A stretch of 64,000 nucleotides of DNA, from positions 868,001 through 932,000 of the forward strand of contig NZ_AP019307.1 in NCBI RefSeq assembly GCF_003945325.1. Reading direction: 5' to 3'. The position numbers were made by a program, and so were the translations under genes. Within the stretch, counting starts at the first letter, position 1, and the number at the start of each line of letters is the position of its first letter. Below the pieces are notes generated by a model. It saw nothing but the letters and a program-made list of their open reading frames with translations, made no database searches and was not told the origin of the DNA. Source of the DNA: Nocardioides baekrokdamisoli (GTDB lineage: Bacteria; Actinomycetota; Actinomycetes; Propionibacteriales; Nocardioidaceae). Positions 19,162-29,344 of the stretch are shown piece after piece.

Positions 19162-20822
19162 GAGAGGGCCTCCGCGATCGGACCGAGGACGAGAGCCGGG
19201 ACGTAGGTGAGACCGACGACGACCACCGCGACGGACGCGAGCAACGCGATGAACAGTGGCTTGTGTGTCGGCAGGGTGCCGGCACTCGGCGGCAGGATCT
19301 TCGTACTCGCGAACCGTCCGGCGAGAGCCAGGACGAAGATCATCGGCAGGAACCTGCCGAACAACATGATCAGGCCGAGCAGGGTGTCCCAGAACGTGGT
19401 GCCGGAGGTGAGCCCGGCGAATGCCGAACCGTTGTTGTTGCCAGCACTGGTGACCGCGTACAGGATCTCGGAGAAGCCGTGCGGTCCGGTGTTGAGCATC
19501 CCTGCGAGACCGTCCTTGGCCGTGATCGCGATCGCGTCGCCGATCAGGATCAACAGCGGCGTGGCGAGGATGTAGAGCGCGGGAAGGATGATCTCCCGCT
19601 GCCCGATCTTCTTGCCCAGATACTCGGGCGTACGCCCCACCATCAGGCCACACAGGAACACCGTGACCACGGCGAGCATCAACATGCCGTAGAGGCCTGA
19701 GCCGACTCCGCCGGGCGAGATCTCGCCGAGCATCATGTTGAACAACTGCACTCCGCCTCCGGCCGCGGTGAAGCTGTCGTGCATGGAGTTGACCGCACCG
19801 GTCGAGGTGGCCGTGGTCGCTGCGCTGAAGAGGGCGCTGCCGGCCTCACCGAACCGCACCTCCTTGCCCTCCAGTGCACCGCCGGCGAGCATCGGCGCCA
19901 GACCCGGGTGAGCCATCTCCACCCACGTGGTCAGTGCGACGCCCATGCTGAACAGGGCAGCCATGGTCGCCACGATCGCGCCGCCCTGGCGCTTGTCCTT
20001 GACGATGAGGCCGAACGCCCACGCGATGCTGAACGGCAGGATCAGTTCCCAGTAGATCTGGAGCAGGTTGGTGAACGGGGTCGGGTTCTCGAACGGGTGC
20101 GCACTGTTGGCGTTGTAGAAGCCGCCACCATTGGTGCCGATCTGCTTGATCGCCTCCTGGCTGGCCACCGGACCGCCCGTCAGATGCTGCGTGCCACCGG
20201 TCAACGTGGTCAGGTCGTGCATGCCGTGGAAGTTCTGGATCGCCCCGAAGAAGATCAGGACGAGCGCACCGACGAACGACATCGGGATCAGCACCCGGAA
20301 CGTGGTCCGGACCATGTCGGACCAGAAGTTGCCGATCCGACCACCCGAGCGCGATCGGGCCAGGGCCCGCGCGAAGGCGGCAGCGACTGCGAGACCAACG
20401 GCGGCCGAGACGAAGTTCTGCACCGCCAGACCGGTCATCTGGAACAGATGCCCTGCTGCCGACTCACCTGAGTACCACTGCCAGTTCGTGTTGGTCACGA
20501 ACGAGATGGCCGTGTTGAAGGCGCCGGCAGCCGGGAAGCCCGAGAACCCGAGACTCAGCGGAAAGGCGTGCTGCAGGCGCGCGAAGGCGTACAGGAACAG
20601 GACACCGATCAGCGAGAAGCCGAGGACCGACATCGCGTACGAACGCCAGTGCTGATCGGCATCGCCGTCAACGCGCATGAGCTTGTACGCCCACCGTTCG
20701 ACCCGCCAGTGCTTCTCGGAGGTGTAGATGTGGGCGAGATACTTGCCCACGAAGGGGACCGTGATGATCAGCAGGATGGCAAGCGCTGCGATCTGGCCGA
20801 CGGCAGCAGCGACCGAACTCAT
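19158..20822 (-). CDS. kdpA: K+-transporting ATPase subunit A
   Basis: The channel-like, potassium-selective subunit of KdpFABC, 554 residues with about ten membrane helices. Selectivity-filter-like segments are recognisable, for instance [31 protein letters not shown] and [12 protein letters not shown]. It starts [13 protein letters not shown] at 20822 and overlaps the kdpF-like gene by 4 bp on one side and kdpB by 4 bp on the other, giving tight translational coupling through the operon. Confidence 0.97.
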   Translation of the reverse strand: MSSVAAAVGQIAALAILLIITVPFVGKYLAHIYTSEKHWRVERWAYKLMRVDGDADQHWRSYAMSVLGFSLIGVLFLYAFARLQHAFPLSLGFSGFPAAGAFNTAISFVTNTNWQWYSGESAAGHLFQMTGLAVQNFVSAAVGLAVAAAFARALARSRSGGRIGNFWSDMVRTTFRVLIPMSFVGALVLIFFGAIQNFHGMHDLTTLTGGTQHLTGGPVASQEAIKQIGTNGGGFYNANSAHPFENPTPFTNLLQIYWELILPFSIAWAFGLIVKDKRQGGAIVATMAALFSMGVALTTWVEMAHPGLAPMLAGGALEGKEVRFGEAGSALFSAATTATSTGAVNSMHDSFTAAGGGVQLFNMMLGEISPGGVGSGLYGMLMLAVVTVFLCGLMVGRTPEYLGKKIGQREIILPALYILATPLLILIGDAIAITAKDGLAGMLNTGPHGFSEILYAVTSAGNNNGSAFAGLTSGTTFWDTLLGLIMLFGRFLPMIFVLALAGRFASTKILPPSAGTLPTHKPLFIALLASVAVVVVGLTYVPALVLGPIAEALS

Positions 20823-20980
20823 GCCTCCACCTCCGGCGCGGTTCCGCGGGTCACGGTGTGGGCTGCGGCGGGTTCTTCAAGGTCGTCGGCAGCAGCGAGG
20901 CGACGGTCGATGACTCCGACCAGGGCCGCAAGACCACCGAACGACACCAGCGTCACAAGGACGTAGATGAAATCGGACAC
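20819..20980 (-). CDS. kdpF: KdpF-like small membrane subunit
   Basis: A 53-codon gene in the position of kdpF, starting GTG at 20980 behind AGGAGAC and ending TGA inside an ATGA overlap with kdpA. The product begins VSDFIYVLVTLVSFGGLAAL, a single membrane helix, then a charged tail DRRLAAADDLEE and a soluble end. Known KdpF proteins are about 30 residues with one helix and stabilise the complex; this one carries an extra cytoplasmic tail of about 25 residues. Assignment rests on position, coupling and topology rather than on residue identity. Confidence 0.75.
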   Translation of the reverse strand: MSDFIYVLVTLVSFGGLAALVGVIDRRLAAADDLEEPAAAHTVTRGTAPEVEA

Positions 20981-21018
20981 GTCTCCTGTCTAGGACCGCC
21001 GCTACCGGTCCCGAGTCG

Positions 21019-21030
21019 TTCTTAACGGTT
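21019..21030 (-). promoter_or_regulatory. candidate KdpE-binding 12-mer upstream of kdpF
   Basis: Reads AACCGTTAAGAA on the minus strand, 39-50 nt upstream of the kdpF start and identical to 13243-13254. It sits where an activator of the kdp promoter would bind. The regulator is inferred. Confidence 0.5.
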
Positions 21031-21073
21031 CCCTAGCACTGTCCGACCCGGCGTTGACGAGGCCTTGACGGCT

Positions 21074-21919
21074 TCACGCGGTGGGTGGTGTGAGCAGCCT
21101 TCGCCACATCGGAGAGAACTCAACCGCCTTGGCCTCCGCCAGGTCGAAGCACACCATGACGAACCGACCCCGAGCCTTGATCTCCCCTGCGTCGCCGAAC
21201 TCGGCGGTGAGCACCAGCGACTTCGTGCCGACATGGCTCACCCAGGTGCGGACGTCGTACGTGTCCACCCGATGCCCGATGGGCCGGACGTACTGGACAT
21301 CCGCCTGGGCCACCACCGTTCCGGGCATCCCGGTATCCGGCGACACGGTCGCGGCCAGGCTGCGGAAGAGGTCGATCCGCGCCTCCTGGAAGAACTCGAG
21401 GTACTTCACGTTCGAGACGATGCCGCCGAGATCGATGTCGGAGAGCCGCAGCTGGACCGGGTGAACGTTGGTCGGCGGGACACCAGGCACCGCGAAGTCC
21501 ACCGGCATGTACTCGGTCTGCTCCAGGCGCGCGGTGAGGACTTCCCGCTCCTGCTCGGTGAGCGGCCGGCTGCGGCGCGTACGCCCGTAGTCGAAGGCCA
21601 CCTGCGTCGCGTAGGCCCTCAGGTGGACGGTGCGTACGCCGTCGTCCTCACGGAACAGCTCGTACGCGAGCGAGAACGACTTCTCCCCCACCGCCGTGAC
21701 CCAGACCTCGACGAGGATCGGGCGGCCGTCGAACGCAAGCGGGCTCACATAGTTGAGTCGTTGGGAGCCGAGCACGACGAAGTTGAGGCCAGGGCATCCG
21801 GTGGACGCGAGGAAATCCCAGCGCGCTTCCTGGAGATAGTCCGCGTAGTACACGTTGTTGACGTGCTGGAAGGCATCCATGTCACCCCAGCGGATCGGAC
21901 AGGCGTAGACATGGCGCAC
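21074..21919 (-). CDS. double-hotdog acyl-CoA thioesterase
   Basis: Predicted cytoplasmic thioesterase that hydrolyses acyl-CoA. The 281 residues are two fused 4HBT hotdog domains: the first has the YbgC/FadM-type catalytic motif in IRWGDMDAFQHVNNVYY (Asp near residue 14), the second begins LRLSDIDLGGIVSNVKYLEFFQEARID at about residue 157. It is divergent from a beta-ketothiolase with 89 bp between them, which fits a role in fatty acid degradation or acyl-CoA balance. The exact chain length cannot be read. Confidence 0.85.
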   Translation of the reverse strand: MRHVYACPIRWGDMDAFQHVNNVYYADYLQEARWDFLASTGCPGLNFVVLGSQRLNYVSPLAFDGRPILVEVWVTAVGEKSFSLAYELFREDDGVRTVHLRAYATQVAFDYGRTRRSRPLTEQEREVLTARLEQTEYMPVDFAVPGVPPTNVHPVQLRLSDIDLGGIVSNVKYLEFFQEARIDLFRSLAATVSPDTGMPGTVVAQADVQYVRPIGHRVDTYDVRTWVSHVGTKSLVLTAEFGDAGEIKARGRFVMVCFDLAEAKAVEFSPMWRRLLTPPTA

Positions 21920-22008
21920 GCCGATGATCCTCCCATCACGCAGCGATAGTCTGATCGACGGACCCCGGACCGCATCGGTCCTGCGAACCGCCCTACCGAG
22001 GAGAACTC

Positions 22009-23220
22009 ATGCCTGAGGCAGTCATCGTTTCTGTCGCGCGTACGCCCATTGGCCGCGCCTTCAAGGGATCGCTCAAGGACCAGCGTCCTGACGACCTCGC
22101 CGCCTTCGCCATCAAGGCCGCGCTCGACAAGATCCCCGCCCTGGACCCGACTCTCATCGAGGACATCTACCTCGGCAACGGCCAGCCCGCGGGTGAGGCC
22201 GGCTACAACATGGCCAAGGTCGCCAGCACCCTGCTGGGCCTGGACTCGGTCCCCGGCGCGACCGTCAACCGCTACTGCTCCTCGTCTGTCCAGACCACCC
22301 GGATGGCGTTCCACGCGATCAAGGCCGGCGAGGGCGACATCTTCGTCTCCGCCGGCGTTGAGGCCGTGTCCCGCTTCGCGTACGGCATGAGCGACGGCAA
22401 CGCCAACTACAACCCGCTGATGACCGACGCCGTCGCGCGTACGGCCGGGTTGGCCGCCACCAACGACGCCTGGACCGACCCGCGCGAGTCGGGCCTCATG
22501 CCGGACGTGTACATCGCGATGGGCCAGACGGCAGAGAACGTCGCCACCCTGCGCGGCCTGTCCCGCCAGGAGCTCGACGAGTTCGCCACCCGCTCGCAGA
22601 ATCTGGCCGAGAAGGCGATCGCTGACGGCTTCTGGGCCCGTGAGATCACTCCGATCACCCTGGCCGACGGCACCGTCGTCTCTGCCGACGACTGCCCCCG
22701 CGCCGGAGCCACGTACGAGGCGATGGCCTCGCTCAAGCCGGCCTTCCGGGAGAACGGTCTGAGCACCGCCGGCAACTCCTGCCCGCTCAACGACGGCGCC
22801 GCTGCCGTGGTGATCATGTCCGACACCAAGGCGGCCGAGCTCGGTCTCAAGCCGCTCGCGCGCATCGTCGCCACCGGCGTGTCGGGCCTCTCGCCGGAGA
22901 TCATGGGCCTCGGTCCGGTCCAGGCGGTCAAGAACGCGCTCAAGTTCGCCAACATGTCGATCGGCGACATCGACCTGGTCGAGATCAACGAGGCGTTCGC
23001 TGCGCAGGTCGTGCCGTCGTACCAGGACCTCGGCATCGACATCGACCGCCTCAACGTCAACGGTGGCGCGATCGCGGTCGGTCACCCGTTCGGCATGACC
23101 GGTGCGCGTCTGCAGAACACGCTGCTCAACTCGCTGGAGTGGCACGACAAGACCACCGGCCTGATCACCATGTGTGTCGGCGGCGGTCAGGGCATGGCGC
23201 TCATCCTGGAGCGTCTCTGA
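22009..23220 (+). CDS. acetyl-CoA C-acyltransferase (thiolase)
   Basis: Catalyses thiolytic cleavage of 3-ketoacyl-CoA, the last step of beta-oxidation, or the reverse condensation. The 403 residues have the nucleophilic Cys90 in NRYCSSSVQT, the NEAFA motif, the His in GGAIAVGHPFGMTGAR and the second Cys in MCVGGGQG. A good GAGGAG site lies just before the ATG. Its last 20 bp overlap, in antisense, the end of the adenylate cyclase gene. It is likely a fadA-type degradative thiolase, but the neighbourhood lacks a fadB partner. Confidence 0.94.
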   Translation: MPEAVIVSVARTPIGRAFKGSLKDQRPDDLAAFAIKAALDKIPALDPTLIEDIYLGNGQPAGEAGYNMAKVASTLLGLDSVPGATVNRYCSSSVQTTRMAFHAIKAGEGDIFVSAGVEAVSRFAYGMSDGNANYNPLMTDAVARTAGLAATNDAWTDPRESGLMPDVYIAMGQTAENVATLRGLSRQELDEFATRSQNLAEKAIADGFWAREITPITLADGTVVSADDCPRAGATYEAMASLKPAFRENGLSTAGNSCPLNDGAAAVVIMSDTKAAELGLKPLARIVATGVSGLSPEIMGLGPVQAVKNALKFANMSIGDIDLVEINEAFAAQVVPSYQDLGIDIDRLNVNGGAIAVGHPFGMTGARLQNTLLNSLEWHDKTTGLITMCVGGGQGMALILERL

Positions 23221-24727
23221 CCAACAGCTTGGGGGCGAAGAGCTGTAACGGCTCGGCCTTGCCCTTGAGTTCGATCTCGCCTCGCGAGTCGAGCTCGTAG
23301 GCCTTGCTCAACATCAGACGGGTGGCGTCGGTGATCAACACCGCGTCACCCGTCTGGCGTGTGGCGGCCTCCACGCGGGCAGCCACGTTGACCGCGTCCC
23401 CGATGACGCTGAAGTTCAACCGTCCAGCACCGCCCAGCGGCCCGGCGACCACCTGGCCCGTGTTGACCCCCACGCCGACAGTCAGGCCGACGGAGCCGAG
23501 CGTGTCCGCCAGTGCGATCTCACAGGCTGCCGCCACCGCCTTGTCGGCGTGGTCCAGGAACTCGTCGGGCGTACCGAATACCGCCAGCAGACCGTCGCCG
23601 AGGAATTTGTCGACGTGTCCGCCATGGCGCTCCACGATCGGCACGATCGCGGAGAACATCTCGTTGAGTGCGGCGATCACCTGAGGAGCGCTGGCTCCCT
23701 CCGCATACGAGGTGAACCCACGGACGTCGCAGAACAGCATCGAGGCCGTCACCTCGACCCCCTCGGGCGGGAACTGACCGGACAGGATCAGTTCGACGAC
23801 GCTCTTGTCCATGTACGTACCGAACGCGTTGCGGATCTCCTCGCGTTCGGCCAGCCCGCGGCTCATCGCATTGATCTCATGGGCCAGCACGCCGAGTTCG
23901 TCGGAGCGCAACACGGGCGTACGCGCCGCGTAGTCGCCCTCCTGCACCCGGTCGACCTGAGCCCGCATCCCGCGCACCGGCTTGGTGATCGAGTCGCCCA
24001 GGAGGACTGTCAGCTCCGTGGCGAGGAAGACTCCCACGGCGCCGGAGACCAGCACCGTGATTGCCATCGCACCCGCGCCACGCTGGTGGCCGACGAGGCT
24101 CGCCGTCGCCATCGCCGCCGCGATCGTGTAAGCCGGGAGAGCCACCTTGAGGCGACTTGCGATCGAGATCCCGTGGTCACCTATCTCAAAGGTCGGTGGC
24201 AGACGGTCCGCGATCTCCTCGATCACCGGCACGGTGAGCAGTTCGCCGATCGTGTAGGTGACGACGGTCGCGTAGTAGGAGGGCACCGCGGTGGCGAGCA
24301 GCATCGCCGCAAATCCCGGCCACCCGATGTGCCACAGAAGCGCCGCGACCGCGACCGCCGGGATGACGGCGGAGAGGTTGATGAAGAGCGAGTACGAGCG
24401 GAACGTGCTCCAGGTCAGCCCGACGAGCTCGTGCCAGAGGGCCACCGTTTCGGCCTCGGTGGCGTCGGGGTTGGATCGCCACTGCAGGAAGCGCCCGATC
24501 GGGCCGCGGCTGCACAGCGCCACGAACGTGATCGGCACGATCGTCAGTGCCACCGCGACCACGACGACATCGAGCAGGTCGGCCCAGCCGGGACGGAAGT
24601 AGAGCGCCGCCAAGCAGACGGTGACGATCGCGACCTGCGCCGAGAAGATCCCCTCCGCGAGGGCGTGGATGAGCCAGTATTGATGGGCGAAGCGCCGGAA
24701 CACCCAGCGCACCAATCGCAGGCGCAT
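23201..24727 (-). CDS. membrane-bound class III adenylate cyclase with HAMP
   Basis: Makes cAMP from ATP. The 508 residues have six predicted membrane helices in the first 260, a HAMP linker (VTELLGD.. then KPVRGMRAQVDRVQEGDY, about 255-310) and a cyclase domain from about 330. Metal ligands are Asp in LFCDVRGFTSYAEG and Asp in DKFLGDGLLAVFG; the substrate-specifying Lys (DKFLGD) and Asp (SVIGDAVN) are the ATP type, and the transition-state Asn/Arg are in DAVNVAARVEAA. Domain order matches the mycobacterial Rv1318c-Rv1320c group. It converges on the thiolase gene with a 20-bp overlap. Confidence 0.92.
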   Translation of the reverse strand: MRLRLVRWVFRRFAHQYWLIHALAEGIFSAQVAIVTVCLAALYFRPGWADLLDVVVVAVALTIVPITFVALCSRGPIGRFLQWRSNPDATEAETVALWHELVGLTWSTFRSYSLFINLSAVIPAVAVAALLWHIGWPGFAAMLLATAVPSYYATVVTYTIGELLTVPVIEEIADRLPPTFEIGDHGISIASRLKVALPAYTIAAAMATASLVGHQRGAGAMAITVLVSGAVGVFLATELTVLLGDSITKPVRGMRAQVDRVQEGDYAARTPVLRSDELGVLAHEINAMSRGLAEREEIRNAFGTYMDKSVVELILSGQFPPEGVEVTASMLFCDVRGFTSYAEGASAPQVIAALNEMFSAIVPIVERHGGHVDKFLGDGLLAVFGTPDEFLDHADKAVAAACEIALADTLGSVGLTVGVGVNTGQVVAGPLGGAGRLNFSVIGDAVNVAARVEAATRQTGDAVLITDATRLMLSKAYELDSRGEIELKGKAEPLQLFAPKLLVRDAPG

Positions 24728-24805
24728 GCGCGAAGTCTGGCACCGACCGCTGCCAGGAAGCGACGGTCGGTGCCAGACTCGGGGTCAGGCGTACTGCCTC
24801 CGGGC

Positions 24806-25327
24806 TCAGCCCTGCAGCACAGCCTGGATCTCGAGGGTGATGTTCACCGCGTCGCCGACCAGCAGCTTGCCGCCGTCGAGCGGGATGTTGAAGTCCACGC
24901 CGAACTCCTTGCGGGAGATCTCCGTGCTCGCCTCGAACCCGATGCGCTGGCCGCCCCACGGGTCGGTCTCGATACCGAAGTACTCCACGTCGAGGTCGAC
25001 CGGCTTCGTGACGCCCTTGATGGTGAGCTCGCCGGATGCCTTCTTGCCGTCGAAGGCAGTCGAGCGGAACGTCATCGGTCCACTGTTCTCGACGTCGAAG
25101 AAGTCCGCCGACCGGAGGTGACCGTCTCGTTGGGCGTCGCGGGTGTTGATCGAGTTGAGGTCGATGGTCGCCTCGGTGGTGGTCTCGGCCAGGCCGGATC
25201 CGGTCGTGAGCGTGCCCTCGAACTTCTCGAACTGTCCACGCACCTTGGACATCAGGTGACGAACGGTGAAACCGACCTCCGAGTGGCTCGGGTCGATGGT
25301 CCAGGTACCGGCGATGAGGTCAGACAT
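24806..25327 (-). CDS. YceI-family lipid-binding protein
   Basis: Lipocalin-like beta barrel that binds isoprenoid-type lipids; cytoplasmic here because no signal peptide is present. The ATG at 25327 is set by AAGGAG 6-7 nt upstream and gives 173 residues starting MSDLIAGTWTIDPSHSEVGFTVRH, the family hallmark. The longer frame upstream is discarded because it covers the operator region. Divergent from a marR gene with two GTTGTAC..TTTCAAC sites between them, so it is probably the main target of that repressor. Confidence 0.93.
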   Translation of the reverse strand: MSDLIAGTWTIDPSHSEVGFTVRHLMSKVRGQFEKFEGTLTTGSGLAETTTEATIDLNSINTRDAQRDGHLRSADFFDVENSGPMTFRSTAFDGKKASGELTIKGVTKPVDLDVEYFGIETDPWGGQRIGFEASTEISRKEFGVDFNIPLDGGKLLVGDAVNITLEIQAVLQG

Positions 25328-25343
25328 GATGTGCTCCTTGGTA

Positions 25344-25357
25344 GTTGTACTTTCAAC
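25344..25357. promoter_or_regulatory. candidate MarR operator 1 (yceI side)
   Basis: GTTGTACTTTCAAC, a 14-bp element with GTTG/CAAC ends, located 17-30 nt upstream of the yceI start. A near copy lies at 25380-25396, supporting a repressor site. Confidence 0.6.
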
Positions 25358-25379
25358 GTTATTCAGACCATATGGCCAT

Positions 25380-25396
25380 GTTGTACAACTTTCAAC
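25380..25396. promoter_or_regulatory. candidate MarR operator 2 (marR side)
   Basis: GTTGTACAACTTTCAAC: the same halves as operator 1 with three extra bases between. It lies 54-70 nt upstream of the marR start codon, so it could also serve autoregulation. Confidence 0.55.
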
Positions 25397-25437
25397 CAAG
25401 GGCAGATGACTTCTATTCCACTGACTTACCGCGGCCC

Positions 25438-25443
25438 TACACT
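25438..25443 (+). promoter_or_regulatory. -10 element of marR, leaderless type
   Basis: TACACT with 6 nt before the ATG at 25450 and no Shine-Dalgarno sequence. Inferred leaderless promoter. Confidence 0.45.
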
Positions 25444-25449
25444 CACGCC

Positions 25450-25935
25450 ATGACCCGATGGCTCACCGACGAGCAGCAACAGGACTGGCGCGCGTACATC
25501 GTCGGAACGACGCTCCTCATGGACACCCTCGATCGCGAACTGCGTCAGGCTCACGGCATCGCGTTGGCCGAGTACGAGATCCTCGTCCGGCTCTCGGAGT
25601 TCCCTGACCGCACCCTCCGGATGGCGCAGATCGCCTCCTCCGTCCGCCACTCGCGCAGCCGGGTGACTCACACGGTCACCCGGATGGAGAAGGCCGGCTG
25701 GCTCGAACGACGCAACGCGCCCGGTGACGGTCGTGGCGTGGATGCGGTGATGACCGACGCCGGCTGGGATCTCCTCCAGGCAGCAGCGCACACCCACGTC
25801 ACCGGGGTACGCGAACACTTCGTCGACCTGGCGACGGACTCGGACTTCGCCGCCCTCGGCAGGGTCATGAAGGCCACAGCCGACAAGCTCATCATGGAGC
25901 AGGAGAGCTACGCCGACATGCGGGGCGAATGTTGA
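25450..25935 (+). CDS. MarR-family transcriptional regulator
   Basis: Winged-helix repressor of 161 residues from ATG 25450 (MTRWLTDEQQQDWRAY; the longer upstream frame covers the intergenic operators). The wHTH region is residues 55-110, with recognition helix around SSVRHSRSRVTHTVTRMEKAGW and the wing DGRGVDAVMT. Divergent pairing with yceI is common in Actinobacteria and suggests that the protein represses yceI in response to a small hydrophobic ligand or oxidant. No reactive Cys is present in the DNA-binding core; the only Cys is the last residue. Confidence 0.92.
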   Translation: MTRWLTDEQQQDWRAYIVGTTLLMDTLDRELRQAHGIALAEYEILVRLSEFPDRTLRMAQIASSVRHSRSRVTHTVTRMEKAGWLERRNAPGDGRGVDAVMTDAGWDLLQAAAHTHVTGVREHFVDLATDSDFAALGRVMKATADKLIMEQESYADMRGEC

Positions 25936-25990
25936 CCCTCGCCCACGAGTAGTGGCGCGGACGCGCGCGGTCGCAAGGCGCGCGAGCGAA

Positions 25991-26010
25991 GCGGGCCTTC
26001 GAGGGCCCGC
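25991..26010. terminator. GC hairpin between marR and ettA
   Basis: GCGGGCC-TTCGAG-GGCCCGC in the 114-bp gap between the convergent marR and ettA genes. There is no T tract, so it is only a possible terminator. Confidence 0.45.
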
Positions 26011-26049
26011 GAGTCGAGCAGCAACGCGGTGAACGCGCCGTCCGGGCCG

Positions 26050-27732
<1,683 letters not shown>

Positions 27733-27741
27733 GGTGCCCCG

Positions 27742-27747
27742 AGCCTA
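27742..27747 (-). promoter_or_regulatory. -10 element of ettA
   Basis: TAGGCT on the minus strand, 9 nt before the ATG; no Shine-Dalgarno sequence. The spacing is slightly long for a leaderless start, so a very short leader is possible. Confidence 0.4.
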
Positions 27748-27797
27748 CCGGCGTGTGCGGGCCCGGCCAGAAATCCGACCGGGCCCCCACGATGCCC

Positions 27798-28286
27798 TCA
27801 GGCAGCGACTTCGACCTGCTCATCGTCGAGACCCAGACCGCCCCAGTCGGCGACGGGCTGACGAAGGTCGCCCGGGACATCGGCCACTGGCTCCGGCGCG
27901 AGCGACGTGTACGCCACCGTCGGCGTGGCCGGCTTGCGCATGATGGCGGTCCTCGCGCGGGTCAGATCGTGCCCGATCGCGTCCGCCTCGATCTCGTACG
28001 ACGACTGGGGCTCACCCTGCGAGTTCGTCCATTCGCGCAGTACGAGCCGGCCGGTGACGATCACGGGATCGCCAGACTTGATGCTCGCGGCGACGTTCTC
28101 CCCGAAGCCCCGCCAGGCGCTGACGCTGTACCAGGACGTCGCCGTGTCGACCCACTTCTGCTCCCGGCGGTCGAAACGGCGCGGCGTGCACGCCAACCGG
28201 AAGTTGGCCACCAGATGGTCGCCCGCCTTGCGCAGGACCGGCATCGAACCGACGTACCCCTGGACCGTGATCGTTGACTCACTCAT
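27798..28286 (-). CDS. ssb: single-stranded DNA-binding protein, paralogue type
   Basis: OB-fold protein that coats single-stranded DNA. Residues 1-110 match bacterial SSB (ITVQGYVGSMPVLR, VANFRLACTPRRFDR, TSWYSVSAWRGFGENVAASIKSGDPVIVTGRL). The C-terminus is unusual: instead of the acidic tip ending DDDIPF, which recruits replication partners, it ends GLGLDDEQVEVAA. This points to an accessory SSB, for example one used in competence or recombination, rather than the essential copy. It is monocistronic, with GAGCAGAAG upstream of the ATG as a binding site. Confidence 0.88.
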   Translation of the reverse strand: MSESTITVQGYVGSMPVLRKAGDHLVANFRLACTPRRFDRREQKWVDTATSWYSVSAWRGFGENVAASIKSGDPVIVTGRLVLREWTNSQGEPQSSYEIEADAIGHDLTRARTAIMRKPATPTVAYTSLAPEPVADVPGDLRQPVADWGGLGLDDEQVEVAA

Positions 28287-28356
28287 CTTCTGCTCCTCAT
28301 TCGTGGCAGCCGAGCGGCTGCGCTGGCATGAGCCTCCGAGCGAGCACCGACACAGA

Positions 28357-28407
28357 CAGCGACACCCCGCGCAGGCCTGTGGACAAGCCGTACGCGGGGT
28401 GCCGCTG
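28357..28407. terminator. hairpin between ABC operon and ssb
   Basis: 15-bp arms (28357-28371 and 28393-28407) with one mismatch around a 21-nt loop; the core is CACCCCGCG/CGCGGGGTG. It lies just past the stop of the substrate-binding protein gene and probably ends that operon. There is no T tract. Confidence 0.55.
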
Positions 28408-28424
28408 TGGATGAGAAGTGGCCG

Positions 28425-29333
28425 TCAGGCGAACCCGTTGGCCTTCAACCAGGCCTGTGCAACCGAGGCTGCGCTGGGCTTGTCCGCGCCGTAGAACGCC
28501 GTGTTGAGTTGCAGCAGCGCTGCCGTCGTCAACTTGGCCGACACGGCGTTGATCACGGCGTCCACCGCCGCCGAGTCATGGTCCTTGCGAATGATCGGCA
28601 GCACGTTCTGCGCAGCGATCAGATGCTTGGGGTCGTCCAGCGTAACCAGGTGGTTGGCCGTGATCGACGGCGTCGTGGAGTAGATGTCCGCGACGTTCAC
28701 CTGGCCGCTGGTCAGCGTCTTCAGCGTGGCTGCGCCGCCGGAGTCGTTGATCGCCGTGAACGCGACGTTCTTCACTCCGTACACCGAACCCAGGCCAGGG
28801 ATGCCGTACGAGCGGATCTTGAACTCAGGGTTCGCGGCCAACTTCAGGTTCGGCACCTTCGCCAGGTCACCGATGGACGACAGCCCGTACTGTGCCGCCG
28901 TCGCCGCCGTCACGTTGTAGGAGTCCTTGTCCTCAGCCGTCGAGGGGTCCAACGCCACGATCGTCGCCGGCAGCACCTTCTTCAGCGCCGTCAGCACATC
29001 AGCCGGCGCCGAGGCGGTCGAGGTCTTGTCGTAGTACGCCAGCAGATTGCCGCTGTACTCCGGGAACAGCGAGATGGTGCCATCGCTCAACGCGCCGAGG
29101 TACGCCTCACGCTGACCGATGTCGAGATGGGTCGAGGCATTGAAGCCCTTCGCCTTCAGGGCTCCGGCGTAGATCTCGGCAAGGATCTCGCTCTCACCGA
29201 AGGACGCCGAGCCCACGACGATCTGGGAGGAGGAACCTCCGCTCGCCTTGGTGGGGTCGCTGCCGCAGGCGGTCAGCCCCAGTGCAAGCACTGCGCCGAT
29301 GGCGACCGTGGACAGAATGCGATTCTTCTTCAT
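28425..29333 (-). CDS. ABC substrate-binding lipoprotein, quaternary-amine type
   Basis: Solute-binding lipoprotein of the OpuC/ProX type, 302 residues from ATG 29333, chosen because AGGAAGGGA lies just upstream (an ATG at 29348 overlapping the permease stop has no such site). The lipobox is LTAC, so Cys is lipidated. The mature domain starts IVVGSASFGESEILAEIYA and contains LFPEYSGNLLAYY and DIYSTTPSI, which are family blocks around the aromatic ligand box. Ligands in this family include choline, betaines, carnitine and ergothioneine. The upstream dioxygenase-rhodanese gene makes a sulfur-containing ligand possible here. Confidence 0.88.
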   Translation of the reverse strand: MKKNRILSTVAIGAVLALGLTACGSDPTKASGGSSSQIVVGSASFGESEILAEIYAGALKAKGFNASTHLDIGQREAYLGALSDGTISLFPEYSGNLLAYYDKTSTASAPADVLTALKKVLPATIVALDPSTAEDKDSYNVTAATAAQYGLSSIGDLAKVPNLKLAANPEFKIRSYGIPGLGSVYGVKNVAFTAINDSGGAATLKTLTSGQVNVADIYSTTPSITANHLVTLDDPKHLIAAQNVLPIIRKDHDSAAVDAVINAVSAKLTTAALLQLNTAFYGADKPSAASVAQAWLKANGFA

Positions 29334-29344
29334 GATTCCCTTCC

